The notes below the pieces were generated by a model. That model did not search any database. It worked only from the letters and a program-made list of their open reading frames with translations, and was not told where the DNA came from. A program made the translations under genes and the position numbers. A DNA stretch of 64,000 nucleotides from Certhia americana (lineage: Eukaryota > Chordata > Aves > Passeriformes > Certhiidae). This document shows positions 1 to 36,500 of this stretch, one piece after another. The stretch is taken from NCBI GenBank assembly GCA_018697195.1, contig CM031860.1, forward strand, positions 60,631,126 to 60,695,125. Direction: 5' to 3'. Each line of letters opens with the position of its first letter. The first letter of the stretch is position 1.

Positions 1-24331
<24,331 letters not shown>

Positions 24332-24537
24332 GGCGAGCGAGCAGCTCTTCCCCGGCAGACAGCCGGTCCCGCTCTCCCGCTGGAAGCGCCGCGCCACGGG
24401 CAGCACCACGCGGTCCGGGCCGGGGGGGAGGCGGGGCCGGACGGCACCACCGCCTCGGAGGGGCGGTACCAGCCCCTCCTCCGCTGGAGGAGTGGTGCCG
24501 TCCGCCCTCCCAGAGGGCAGCGCGTAGGAGCAGCAGC
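24332..24537. promoter_or_regulatory. Bidirectional CpG-island promoter between POLR1A and PTCD3
   Basis: The two start codons (POLR1A ATG 24331-24329 on minus, PTCD3 ATG 24538-24540 on plus) are separated by 206 bp of GC-rich, CpG-rich sequence without a TATA box. Both 5' UTRs and the core promoter must fit here, since no upstream non-coding exon is evident. The block holds GC boxes (GGGGGGAGGCGGGGCC, 24423-24438), a 13-bp inverted repeat and a nested hairpin. Head-to-head spacing below 1 kb in a CpG island is the standard signature of a shared bidirectional promoter. Exact transcription starts cannot be set from sequence. Confidence 0.85.
24438..24504. repeat. 13-bp inverted repeat with nested hairpin in shared promoter
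   Basis: The left arm CGGACGGCACCAC at 24438-24450 is the exact reverse complement of GTGGTGCCGTCCG at 24492-24504. Inside the 41-bp spacer a second perfect inverted repeat CTCCTCC-GCT-GGAGGAG (7-bp arms, 3-nt loop) lies at 24476-24492. The element lies between the two start codons, nearer PTCD3. Confidence 0.85.
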
Positions 24538-27500
24538 ATGGCGGCGCGGCGGGCCGGGTGCTGCTGGCAGCGAGCGCTGTGGCTGGGCCGGCGGTGCCGC
24601 CTCCCGGGCGGGCGGGACAGCTACCGGTGAGGGCCCGCCGGGAGGGAAGGGCCGGGCGGCGGCGGCGGCGGCGGCGGCACCGGGGGAGGAATCGATGGAC
24701 GGGCAGTGCTGGGGGTGTGAGGCGGGAAAGGCTGCGCAGGCGCAGTGCGCGTGTGCAGAGGCTCGGCGCGGTCAGGGCGGTGTGGCCGCAGGGAGCTCCT
24801 GGTCTGGGGCTGCTGGTGGGCGCCTCTCCCTGCCATCTTCACTGCTGGTGGGCGCCTTTCCCGGCCATCTTCACTGCCTGTGGGCGCCTCTCCCGGCCAT
24901 CTTCACTGCCTGTGGGCGCCTCTCCCGGCCATCTTCACTGCTGGTGGGCACCTTTCCCGGCCATCTTCACTGCCTGTGGGCGGCTCGGAGCCTCCCCGCC
25001 AGGGAGATTGAGCGTTTAAGTGATTCCTAGAGCTGAGTGTCAGGAAAAAGCAGATGAACACTTCGGCTACGAAGGGCTGAGGGAGCTGGGGCTGTTCGGC
25101 CTGGAGAAGGGAGTTTTGCATGGAGACTCCGTAAGTGACTTCCAATATCTGAAGGGAGCCTAGCAAGAAGCCAGAGAGGGATCTTTCGTCATGAATTATA
25201 CTGATAGGAGTAACAAGGAATAATGAGTACAAATCGAAAAAGGAGTAGTTTAGATTAGATATTGGGAAGAAAATTTTATTGGTGGGGTGGTAAGACACAG
25301 GTTGCTTAGCAAAGTTGTGGTTGCCTCAATCCTCTCAGTGTTCGAGGGCAGATTAGATGGGGCTTGGACCAACCTGATCTAGTGGAAGGTGTCCCTGCCC
25401 ATGGCAGCAGAGGTGGAACAAGATCTTAAAGATCCCTCCCAACACCTTAACATTCCATGATTCTGTGCAATGGTTCTGTTTAGGGACTGTCTCAGATTAA
25501 AAGGTCCCGCTTCACTGGGTAATCATTACTTGTTTTGGGGATGGCAAAATCATATTTAACCAGTTCATGAGACTTCCCAGGAGCAGCTAGAATTGTGCAG
25601 TGCCGTGATGTAGCACAGAGCTGTGACTGCCCCTGAACAGCCTCTCCCTCAGGGTCAAGGTCAGTGTGGAGGCACTGAAGGGCAGAGTTGCAGTAAAGCT
25701 TTACTGACAGGTTGCTTCATGAGCAGAAATATTTTAATGTAAGCCTTAGTTTGTGTTGAAAGCAGTAAAATGTGAGCAGTGGTGAGAAAGCCTTGAGGCA
25801 GAGTCCTGAGTGAGCACAAAGGAGCTGCTTTGTGATACTCAGCAAAGTGAGTCCATGTGTCTGTGTGTGCTGCAGCTGTGGTTTTGTGAGGAGCTTCTGC
25901 ATCTCTGTAGAGACATCTGAGCATCTGGAACTCACCAGGGCTGGTTCACCTGCAGCATCATTACTCTGGGTTTTCTCCTGTGAACACTGCTCATGTCTAA
26001 AGTATTTTTTTAAAGTGCTCTTCTCAGTGTGATCTTGTCTCTAAAGCATAAAGTGTCTTTTCTGATTTATGTCCGTGATTTTCTTTCTAAGATGTGCTAG
26101 TTCATGAAAGCTACTTCAAACACATCATACCCCAATATTAAATAATCAGATTTTTTTTTTAGTAGTATAATTTTTCACATCTAACCTCTTGTCTCTTGAA
26201 ATGAGGGCTTTAAGAGAAGCATCAAATATAAGTTCTCTGGTGATGATTTGGAGTTAGTTACAGTGCAACATTGCCAGTTACTCTGGCAATCCTTACTCTA
26301 AGGAATTCCAGTTCCCTCTAATGTTTTAGTTAATTCTACCTGTAGTATAGAATTTCACTATTCTGCTTTTGCTGTATTAATGTGACTGCCATAAATTCAA
26401 ACCCCTGATTGTTTTATAGGAGCTCTTCGAGCAGTACTGCTCTTGGGAAGACTGTGGACAATTCACAAGGTAAGATGTCTTCATTACAGGTTCCTTGCTT
26501 ATGTTCTTTTAATCTCCAAGCAATACAGTATGTCAGGAGATAAAGATGATAAACACCCTCTTTCCTCTTCTTGGATTTTCTTTCTCCCTGTCTTCATTGT
26601 GCATAAATTTCCTGGATTAATTTGATTCCTTACCTCATCACCAATCAGCTCCATGAGCATGAACTCAGTTGTGCAGCTCCATGACCCTGTGTTAGGTTTT
26701 AAAATCCTTGTTTTAGTACTTTCAGCTGGATCAGCTTAACTCGTCAATTTTTGTAGAATCATGGAATTGCTGGGGTTGGAAAAGACCTGTGAGTGGAGTT
26801 GAGCTCTTAATCCAGCACTGCCAAGGCACCTCTAAACCACATCCCTAAGTGCCACATTGACGTGTCATAAATCCCTCCAGGGATGGGGACTCCACCACGC
26901 CCCTGTTCCAATGTTTGACAAGCCTTGCAGTGAAGAAATTTTTTCCTAATATCCGATCTAAACCTCACCTGGTGCAACTTGAGGCCGTTTGCTCTTGTCC
27001 TATCACTTGTTATTTGGGAGAAGAGATTGACCCCAACTTGCTACACCTGTGAGGTCAAACTTTTCTTTGGGCATCTCTTTGTTTCTAATGACAATTTTAA
27101 TATTGTTTGTCACAGTAACTCAAGAAGAAATTGTCCTTCCCCGAAGGAAAACATGGTGAGTGTTTACTTTTGGAATCTTGGCTTGGTAGCAAATCAGTGT
27201 TAGACAGCTAAATGTAGTAAGTCTATCAGATAACAACTGCATTTTAAGCATAGTTCATTTGAATGCTTGCATGTGCACGTGTTTCTTCCAGCAAATAAAA
27301 CTTGATCGTTGATAGCTGACTGAATAAATCCTGCTTAGAAATCACACCACTGAACAAAAGCTATTTTGTTGGGAACACCTAAGATGGAATTGCATGACTG
27401 TACAATAAAAAGTTAGTTTATGTGTGGAGGACGATAAGTCCCCAGCTTCCTGGCTGCATCATTTATGGTCAAATGATGTCTGCATGTAAACCTAAAGTGA

Positions 27501-30500
27501 GGCTGCCTTCGCCTAAACACTTTCACTGGCCTTTCTTGGTTTGCTTGAAACAACCAAAGTCTTGGAGATCCACAGGTGCAGGAGTTCTGAGATACCTGGT
27601 TCTGGTTTGGTTTGTTTTTTCTTTCAAAATTATGTCTTGGATAGGGACTTAATGTATTTATCCCTCAGAGATGCTCTAGGAGCAGCATTCCAAGGAATTA
27701 TTTCTGTGTCTCTTCCCTATGATCTTTCTTTGATAATGTACTAAAAGGGCAGGAATAATAATAGAAGAGCTGTAAACACAGATTCTCTTCTGGTTTTCCT
27801 CAAAATCTTTTAGTTTTTTTCCTGGAGTTCTTAAAGAACTGAGACGGTTTTTGCATTTTTTCTTTCTTTGTGAAAAGAGTTATAAGTGCAGCAAACCCAT
27901 TATTTCCCAGAACTGGAAATCTGTGTACATCAGGATAATCCTGTGCTTGTTCTCCAAACAAACAGCAAAGTCTGCAGCTGAGTGTTAATCAAACTCCTTT
28001 GTGTTTAGGGATAAGCTCGCAGTGCTCCAGACCTTGGCATCCACTGTGAACAGGGTGAGTGGTTCTGTGGCTCATGGAGTTGGGTCAGGTTGTCCATTTT
28101 GTGCAATACTCTTGTGCTCAGGAGGAGTATTTAGTTTCTACTTTAGCCATAAATAAAAGGTGGGACTTTCATATCAGGGTTTTCCCTTTGTTCAGGGTGT
28201 TTTGGTGTGTCCTTAAAGCCTCATTCATGTGCTAAGAGAGAGCTGCAGTTACCAGAGAAAGCTGCAGTGCTTTGGTAAGGCTTTCACTGACACAGGGAGC
28301 AAGTTCTTTCACCAATTCAGCTTCCCAGTCCAGAAAGGCTTTACAAAGTGCAATGAGTGCTGTTGCTGGGCAAAACCTGGAAATGCTGTGATGCTATTCT
28401 TAAATCCCATATATCTTGAATTCTGGGAATTGAATCAAAACCTGCCAAGTCCCATCAGCTTCCCAAGGCTGTTACACTTGGGGTCCTACTTGCTTTGCAG
28501 GGCACTTGCTGCTTGGTATGGTATAGGAAAACCCCTTTTTTGGCACCATGTTAGCCTCTGTGTCTGTGTTTGTATAATGGAAATATTTTTAAAACTATTT
28601 CCAAACAGGCCAAGCCTTTTTGAACAAGAAGAACTTGTGTAAAATGTGCGCTGCTGGTGGTTATGATGGAAGAATTCCTTGTGCTTCAAATTCCATGAGG
28701 CAGTGTGTTGTGTCTGTGCACAAAACTATAAACTTTTCAATGCTGGGCTCTTCTTTCTACAGGACCCTACTGCTGCTCATTACATGTTCCAGGATGACCC
28801 TTTCCTGATGCCAAGAAATGCAGCTAATTCTGTAGGTATTTCATTTCACATCCTTGATAGCTTCCTTCCTGCCTTTAGCTAGGCTGTGAATACTCTTACC
28901 TAATTGAAGCCTGGTTTTGATTACAAAAGAAAATGAAGTATCAGATTGTTTTCAGAATTTTCTCTTCTCTCTAAAATGAGATGGTTTTGAGCTTGAGTTA
29001 GTAGTGCAGATGTCTGAGTATGCATCCCTTGAATAAGTAACAAGGAAGTAGAACACAATGGCATTTAAAGAACAGAGATTCTTATACTGGCATGAATACC
29101 AGAATGTTTATCTGGAATGTTGTCCCTGTGATTCTAGTAAGTTGAAAATAGTGCATGAGTTTAATTTGATCCCATCAGAATGTTCATTGTTAAAGAAAAT
29201 ATTTTTCCCGATTTTCAGACTTGTAATTTGTGTATTTCTCCATCTTGTTCTATCTCATTTCTATCAGCGTCTGTATTCATTATCAAAGGAGTCTGGGAGA
29301 AATGCTGCAAAATACATCATAAAGAATTTTCCTCAGTATTTTGACAAGACTTTTGCAGAGCCCAATGTACCAGTAAGCTTTTTTTTTTTTTTTTTTTTTT
29401 GCTTTTCATTGTATTTGTGCTTTGTCAGTGAAATCAACTGTTGGATTGGTTCAAAACTAAAATAAAGAGATAACTTTTAAACTGTTTTGCAGACAGTATG
29501 AATGCAGTTCTGTATTTCCATTATGGTTTTGTAGTGGACACTTTTCCTTGGGAGTTCAGTATCATAGCAGGTTCTTGAGATAAAAGAAAAGCAATGTTGT
29601 TTAGATGTTGCTTCCTGGCACAAGAGTGAGGGATGAGGATGTGGGTGGTCTTTCATCATCAAAAGGACTGTTGTTGTTAGGCTGCAAGCAGTGTATTGGG
29701 TGAAGAGTAGAGTATTTAGAGAAGGTTTGAGCTTATGACCAACTTCCACTGTTTGCTTTTAGTGCCTGATGCCTGAAAATCTCACACCTCAGACTGAAGG
29801 AATGAGTGAGGAAGCTCTGAGGGAGCGCATCCACCTCCGAATGGTGAAAGAGTCTGTGGACATGTTTGATCAGCTTCTACAGGCAGGTATGTGGTCACCT
29901 GCCAGGTTCTGTGGTGGAACTCTACTTAAGTTGTGCCAAAAATACTTCAGTAGCTGGCACAGGTTATGGAGACAATTTTGTGACTCTGTTGCTCCTTTCA
30001 CAACTGACTCTGGCCTGGTGAAGTGGTTCTCTAGAATAACTGAAGAATTTTAGCCACTGCTTGTCTGACATGTCACTTTGGTGATAAGGAGAACAAGTCA
30101 CTTCTTGAAGAGGAAGCAGATTATATACTTTTGTTGGTTTTGAATGTTTCATAGAAAGTGAAACATGTGAAGTGCTCTTCAGAGCAGGGTGTGTCCTAGG
30201 AGTTATGAAAAGCACTAGAAATCTCAGATGCTGTGTTGGGCTTGTGCTGCTTCACAATTGACTGTGTCACTTCCTTCTCCTACTTGATCAGGAAAATTCT
30301 ACCCTTTCAGTGGCTTCAGTAGAAAAACATACTCTAGTTCAGTGTTAAAATTGTCTTCTGTGGTGAGTGGGTTTGTGGTAATACTGGTGTCACACACAGG
30401 GTTAGGGACTTGCTAGAGAATGTCTTTGTGTTGGAAGAGAGCCAAGTGGTGTTCAGAGGTTTTCTTACATGGCTGTAGAGTAGTGAGCTCTTCACTTTCT

Positions 30501-33500
30501 CTGACTGTCCTAAATTCTCATTTTCTAAAGGTACCCCTGTATCTCTGGAGACCACAAACAGCCTGTTAGATTTGTTATGCTTCTGTGGAGATGGTGAACC
30601 TACTCCTGAGAAAGAGCAGGAAGAAAACGAGGGTTTGGAAGAACCAGGGGTATGGAAAACTTGTTGATCTCTATTTATTTATTTCATATATAGTGGGAAT
30701 ATATCAAGGTGACATCAAGATTTTTGTACTGTCTGCATGGGAGATGCCATGAGGAGGGGCAGATGCAGTCAACATTCCCAGGAGATACTTCTGTTATAAA
30801 AATCCATGACTGACCTAGTAGCAGCAGTAGTTTGTGTAAAGCTGTTAATATGTTTAATAACATAAACATCATTCTCAATCTAGCTATTGCTTCCTGAACG
30901 TTATGATAGAAATGATTCTAATATAACCCATTAAAAAACACCTTTGGTCCATGCTGCTGAACTTCAGTTTTGTTAGCAAATCATGTCATTTGATGTTAAA
31001 TCATAATTTAACTTCTTTTTTGCAAAAACCTTTCCAGATGAATGCTTCAGAACAGAAAGCTCCAAAGAGACAATTTCAAAGAGGTTCACAGTCATCTGGC
31101 CCCAGATGGAGGTATAGAAAACGTTGCCTTATATCCCCATATTCCATGGCTTGTGCACTTGTATTGTTGTTACAGAATAGACTGAGATCTTTCAGCAACC
31201 CATACTCACAGATGTAACTTGTTAAATAAACCTGTGCATGCTGATCTTTTAAACTGTTCATGGAAATCTTGTAGGTGATTGTAAAATAGTTTCAAGTATC
31301 AAAGCGTGATACGTGAATGTCAGTCTTTGGGGGTGCAGCCCTTATTTTGTTCTGCATGTCAAATCCTTCTCCTAAGGGTATCTCTCATTTGGTTAATGTT
31401 TATCTTGTTCATTGGTTCTAGGGAGAGCAACCATGCTGAAAGAATATTTAAGATAATGCCAGAGAGGAATGCACACTCCTATTGCACAATGATCCGTGGG
31501 ATGGTGAAGGTAAAGTTATTCTTCAGTGCTGGGGAATCTTCTCAGCTTGTGAGATCTGACATAGTCAGAGATTGTTTATTTTTGTTTTTGCAGCATGGGG
31601 CTTATTCTAAGGCTTATAACATGTACATAGACTTGCTGAATGAAAGGCACAAGGGTGAGTGTCTTCTGGTTGTACTTTGTGGTGTCCTGAGTACAGAAAG
31701 CCCCTGTTGGGCACAGGAGTGTTTGTTCATGGCAGTGATGATTGGCGCAGGGGTACGGACCTCAGCTGGATCATGGGAGCTGAATGCAAACTGGTAATTC
31801 CAGTGCAGCTGGCGTGTGGCTGGCTCACTGGAAACAGGTTTGCATGAGACTTTGCCAGAAACTGAGCCATGCTAGAACAAACTGTTTCCTGTAGGCCAAA
31901 AATTATCATTTAAAATGGCTTATCTTACATTTTCCAGCTGATGTGTACGCCTTCAATGCACTGATCAGAGCAGTCCCATATCTAAAGGAGAGGTTCACAG
32001 AAAGATGGGAATTAATCAAGGTAAGGAGGGTAGAGCAGAAGAGGTGGGGAAGTGGTAAGAGTGTGGGTTCTTAAGGGTCTGCCTTATTAGTAAAATCTTG
32101 CAGTTGTTGGAAGACTTAAAAGCAAAAACTTTATCCCCAGATACTAATCTTTGCTGTAAAGGAAGGACAGTAGTTTAAACAGAAAAGGTAACTGTGGAGG
32201 AGTGGCAAATGTAAAAAATCCAACCTTGCCTTCACAGAGTGATTTGCCTTTGAGAATATACCTGATCCAGGAACTGCCTGGACAGAAAGTAACTGGGGAA
32301 ATTACTGCTGGGAGATAAAATAAATAAACAATTTTAGATAAAAACTCTTTGAATTTTAATTCATGGTGTTGTGACAGAAATGGAATTTTGAGTTTTAATG
32401 ACCCTTCAGTAAGGAACAATATTGCATAACTTAAAAAAATTTTCATTATGTTCTAGAGACAATTCTCCAAGATTTATTCTCATGTAATGTAGCCTTGGGT
32501 TCTGGTCATGAAAAATTAGTACTGGTAAATAAAAGCAGAATTGTTCACTTGAAGGGGGTGAGAAGGCTTAGGTTGAGGAAATGTATGTGTAACCCACCTG
32601 AAAGCTGAACTATGATCCATAACATGTGAATCACTAAAGATTTGGGAATTTTCCTTTAAGGACTTCCTGACTCACATGGCTCAACAGAAAGTGCAACCAA
32701 CTCTGCTAACTTTTAATTCTGTACTGAAGAGTCTGAGAAGATGTGGTGGTGTAGGCAGAACTATGTCTTTATTGGTATTAAAGGAAATGGAAGCACTTGA
32801 TATAGGTAAGAGAACCAGAGTATTTATTATATGCAGTGATCATGATAGTCCAGTGCCACCTCCAGAGCAGAACAGTTGACTTAGGAGTTCAGCACCACAA
32901 CACAGTGGTGATTCCCTGATTCCAGGGGAGATGTGCTTCACAAATCACCCAAGCCAGTTCAGGTCTATAGATCTTCATCTATACAGAAAAAAGCTTTTGA
33001 TCTAGATGAGGATTTTTTCTTCCAAGTAAATATTGCAGAAACAGAATATGTGCAGAATTGATTTGAAGTCCTGTGGGCTGTGCTTTGCCTCTGTAACATG
33101 CTTGTTGAGAGGCTAAAGATTACATTCATGGGCAGAAGGGAAACTAGCTATGAAGTATTTTTGGTTTTAATTTAGATCAGGGAAGCTTGGCTGCTCCCCC
33201 ATAGAAGCAGGATGCTCCAGCTGGTGGCTCAGTGTTGGATATCACCTCTCCCCTGTGTGTGTATGTGAGGTCTGGTCCAGCATTAGGGTGGGTGGGGAGA
33301 GAGATTAAATTTATGAGTGCTGCCTGACTGGAGGAGCAGACTGTGAATTAGAGCTGTGGCACAAAGCTCAGCCAGGAATGTTGCAGTAACTGCAATGTTT
33401 TTGCTTTCCAGAGCCCAGCCTTGCATCCTATGATCATCTCCTCTCCGTGTATTACAGAGGCGGTACGTGCGCTGTCGGCTTGGCCATGAACGTGCCTGCT

Positions 33501-36500
33501 GTAGCAGCTGCTTTGATGCTTTTCACATGTGATGGGTGAAGGCAGTTCACTTATGGATTGAAAGACAACACTTAATGGGTGTGATCTTAGTGTTCCCTGT
33601 GCTGCCTGACTCTGCTTGAGTGAAAAAAAAAGGACAACCTCATCCAGGGAGCAAATGCTACTCAGTGACTATGGGGGCTGGATCTGATCACAGTGTGTGT
33701 GGTTTCATATTGTGCCACTCACAGGGATGACATTTTACAGGGAGTTTGTTTTCCTGCAACAGTTCTGTGCATTAGAGCTGTCATGAAAAACAGCTGGTTA
33801 GAAGGCAGGAGCCCACCTGTTTAAGATCCCATGCCCACAGACTTTTGGCTATAGGAAGAGAATAGGCAGAGTAGCTATAACTGCAGTCCTTGTGTTTTAA
33901 AAAATGTAAAGGAATTGCTCTGGAGTCTCTCTGGGTTTGGTTTGGGGGTTTGTTTAATTCTGGTTTTGATTTTCCCCTTTTTAAATTTTTGTTTGTTTGC
34001 TTATGAAATGCTTTGCTTTTTCCAGTGCAGCTTTCTAACAGACAAACTTCCAGGCCTGCTTGATTCCTTGCTAGAATGCACCTTTATCTTTCTGAATCTG
34101 CCCTGCTGTGCTGTGGAAATCTGGCAATAGCAGGGCAAATTTTAGAGCAAATTAAATTGCAGCTGGTGTGGAGCACCACAGAAATTACATTTGTTTAAAA
34201 TTATGTTGCTTGTTCTAAATTTCATATTGTATTTGCAGACTGATGCTCTTCACTAAGGAAGTACAACTGAGATGTGATGTTGTTTGTCTCTTTGTCCCAC
34301 AGCTGATGCTCAGTCATCAGACATCATCTCTGAGGTGTTAAATGAGGTTGAAAAGAGAAGTTTCACTGCCCAGGACCCTGATGATGGTAAGGACTTCAAG
34401 CTTGGGTGAAAAGGTACCTGTGAATATCAGGTAGTTTTACTCTAGGATAAATGCATGCAGCTTGCTTCTCTCAGTCCCTTCTGATATTTTTAGAGTCAAA
34501 GGGCAGATTCCAGGGCTGGGAATTATGTTGTGCATTGCTGCCCTGGCTTCTGTGTGAAAGTAGGTGTGTAGCTTGTGTGAATGAGCATTTTAAGTCTGAT
34601 AAAAAATTCTGGGGTTATTTACAAGATCAGTTTAAGGAGGAGCAGTTTCATGAAATGATGCACATCAGGTGAATGGTAGGTTTTTGTTGTAGGTGTGGTG
34701 TGAGTTTTCCTATTTTAGCTCTTCCTAATCCTGTTCAGAAAATTTCATTAAGTAAAGCTTTATGGGAAACTGGAGTGTGGGTCTGTAGGAGAGGTCTATC
34801 CTGAACATCCCTTGTGTTACTGGCTCTTTCTGCCATCTGTATGTACACAGCTTTGCCCTGCGAAGTTCATAAGCCTTTCCATAAGTTTGGAAGCAGTGCA
34901 GCTTCTATCTGAAGATGGGTTTGGCAAAGAGAGGTCTCTAGACAACATGTCTAGGTGTTAATCAAGTGTTGAAAGCCACTCTTTATCAGCTTTCTTTTTG
35001 TCTTTGGAAGGATTCCTGGAAATAGTCAGAATGTTGTACCCCTCCTTCCTTCCTTTCTGTCCTGCTAGGTGTGTTAAACTGTTCCTCTCTGTGCTCTAAG
35101 TTGTTGCTAGAAGTGTATAAAAATCCCACTCAACTCATGCCACACCAAAGACTACCAAGAAATCGAAGAATATATCGCTCTGCTATATTCTCAAACTGAG
35201 CTACACATTGAGTTTCTAATTAAACATACCTCATCCATCCTCTGGGAGGGTGAAGGGTGATTAATGAGCTGTTTGGTGTCTCCTTGGAAGCTCGATGTTA
35301 ACAGACTCTTCTTTGCTCCCTTTCAGCCAACTTTTTTACCACCGCCATGCAAGTGGTAAGTGCCTCTTCCTTGTCATCAGAATTCCTTTGAGCCCCTCCA
35401 GCTGTTGGAGAATTGCCTGTGAGTTTACATCCTGTCATTAAAGGTTTAGCTTTCAATATTTCATGTGGTCATCACCTTCTGTAACTTTCTGTCATAATTC
35501 TGCAGTTCTTTGCTTGACTCCTCTCTAATTGATAATTTGCATGCCTGTGGTATGTGCCTGTACCTCTGTGAGTATTGTGAGTGACGTTTGGTAACAGCTT
35601 TCAAATCTGACTGGTTTATTGCAGTGCTGTGATCTTAAGGATATCAAGCTTGCCTATCAGTTAAATAAGGCACTAGAGAAGGGAGAAAACTGGAAATTCT
35701 TGGATGTGGATCGGTTAAATGGCTATTGGTGAGTGAAGTGGAGGTTATATTCAGCATCTAATGTGGTGTTGTCAGCTTTAATACAAACTGAGATTCGGAC
35801 ATTGAGCACCAGATGGTTGTTGTATGTCCAGTTTGGGAATTAGATTCTTCATAAGAGTGATTGTTTAGGATTTATTTTCAGTTTGTCTTGGAGCATCAGT
35901 TTAACTATCTCAACACTCATCCAACAACTAGAACAACCAGTTGTGGGTTCTGTCATTCTGTTGTGTACCCTGGATGGCAGCTTTGGAGGTAACACCAAAA
36001 CAGCATAATTCCTTTGTGTAGGTTTGCTTTCCTAGTCACTACACTGGATCAAGGACTCAGGCTTGTCTTGTGAACTTGCACAAGTAACAACGTTAATTTA
36101 GTTCAGTTCTTATATCCAAAAGTTGCATTTGAGACAGATTTAGGTACCTTAAAACTGGCATCAGGCAGTAAGACTGCCTTTTTTATATACTTTAAAACAC
36201 AGTGGTGTAATGAGTTCTGCCAATAATCTAGTGTAAATGTTAAGCTGTCATAAGAAATGGTGCTGCTTTTCTGATTGTATGGAATGTTGCAATCAGTGAA
36301 ATGTCCTTGTCTGCAATACAGACCTGACCATCATTTGCTGTTACTTCTGTATGGCTTGCCTGATCTAATCATCACTGAATTAGGACTTCTTTTTCTCTCT
36401 AGGTCAAAATTTTTTTCGTTGTTGTGCATGATGGAACAAATTGAGGTGGTGTTGAAGTGGTACAAAGAAATGTCATCTTCTGTAAGTGTGTACCAGGGTG

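Noticed and set aside
24812..24984. Regularly spaced repeats read as a CRISPR-like array
   Set aside because: Units are contiguous with no unique spacers, in a vertebrate intron; it is a minisatellite.
26236..26340. GTGATGA in PTCD3 intron 1 as a second box C/D snoRNA
   Set aside because: No CTGA box at a suitable distance and no terminal stem.
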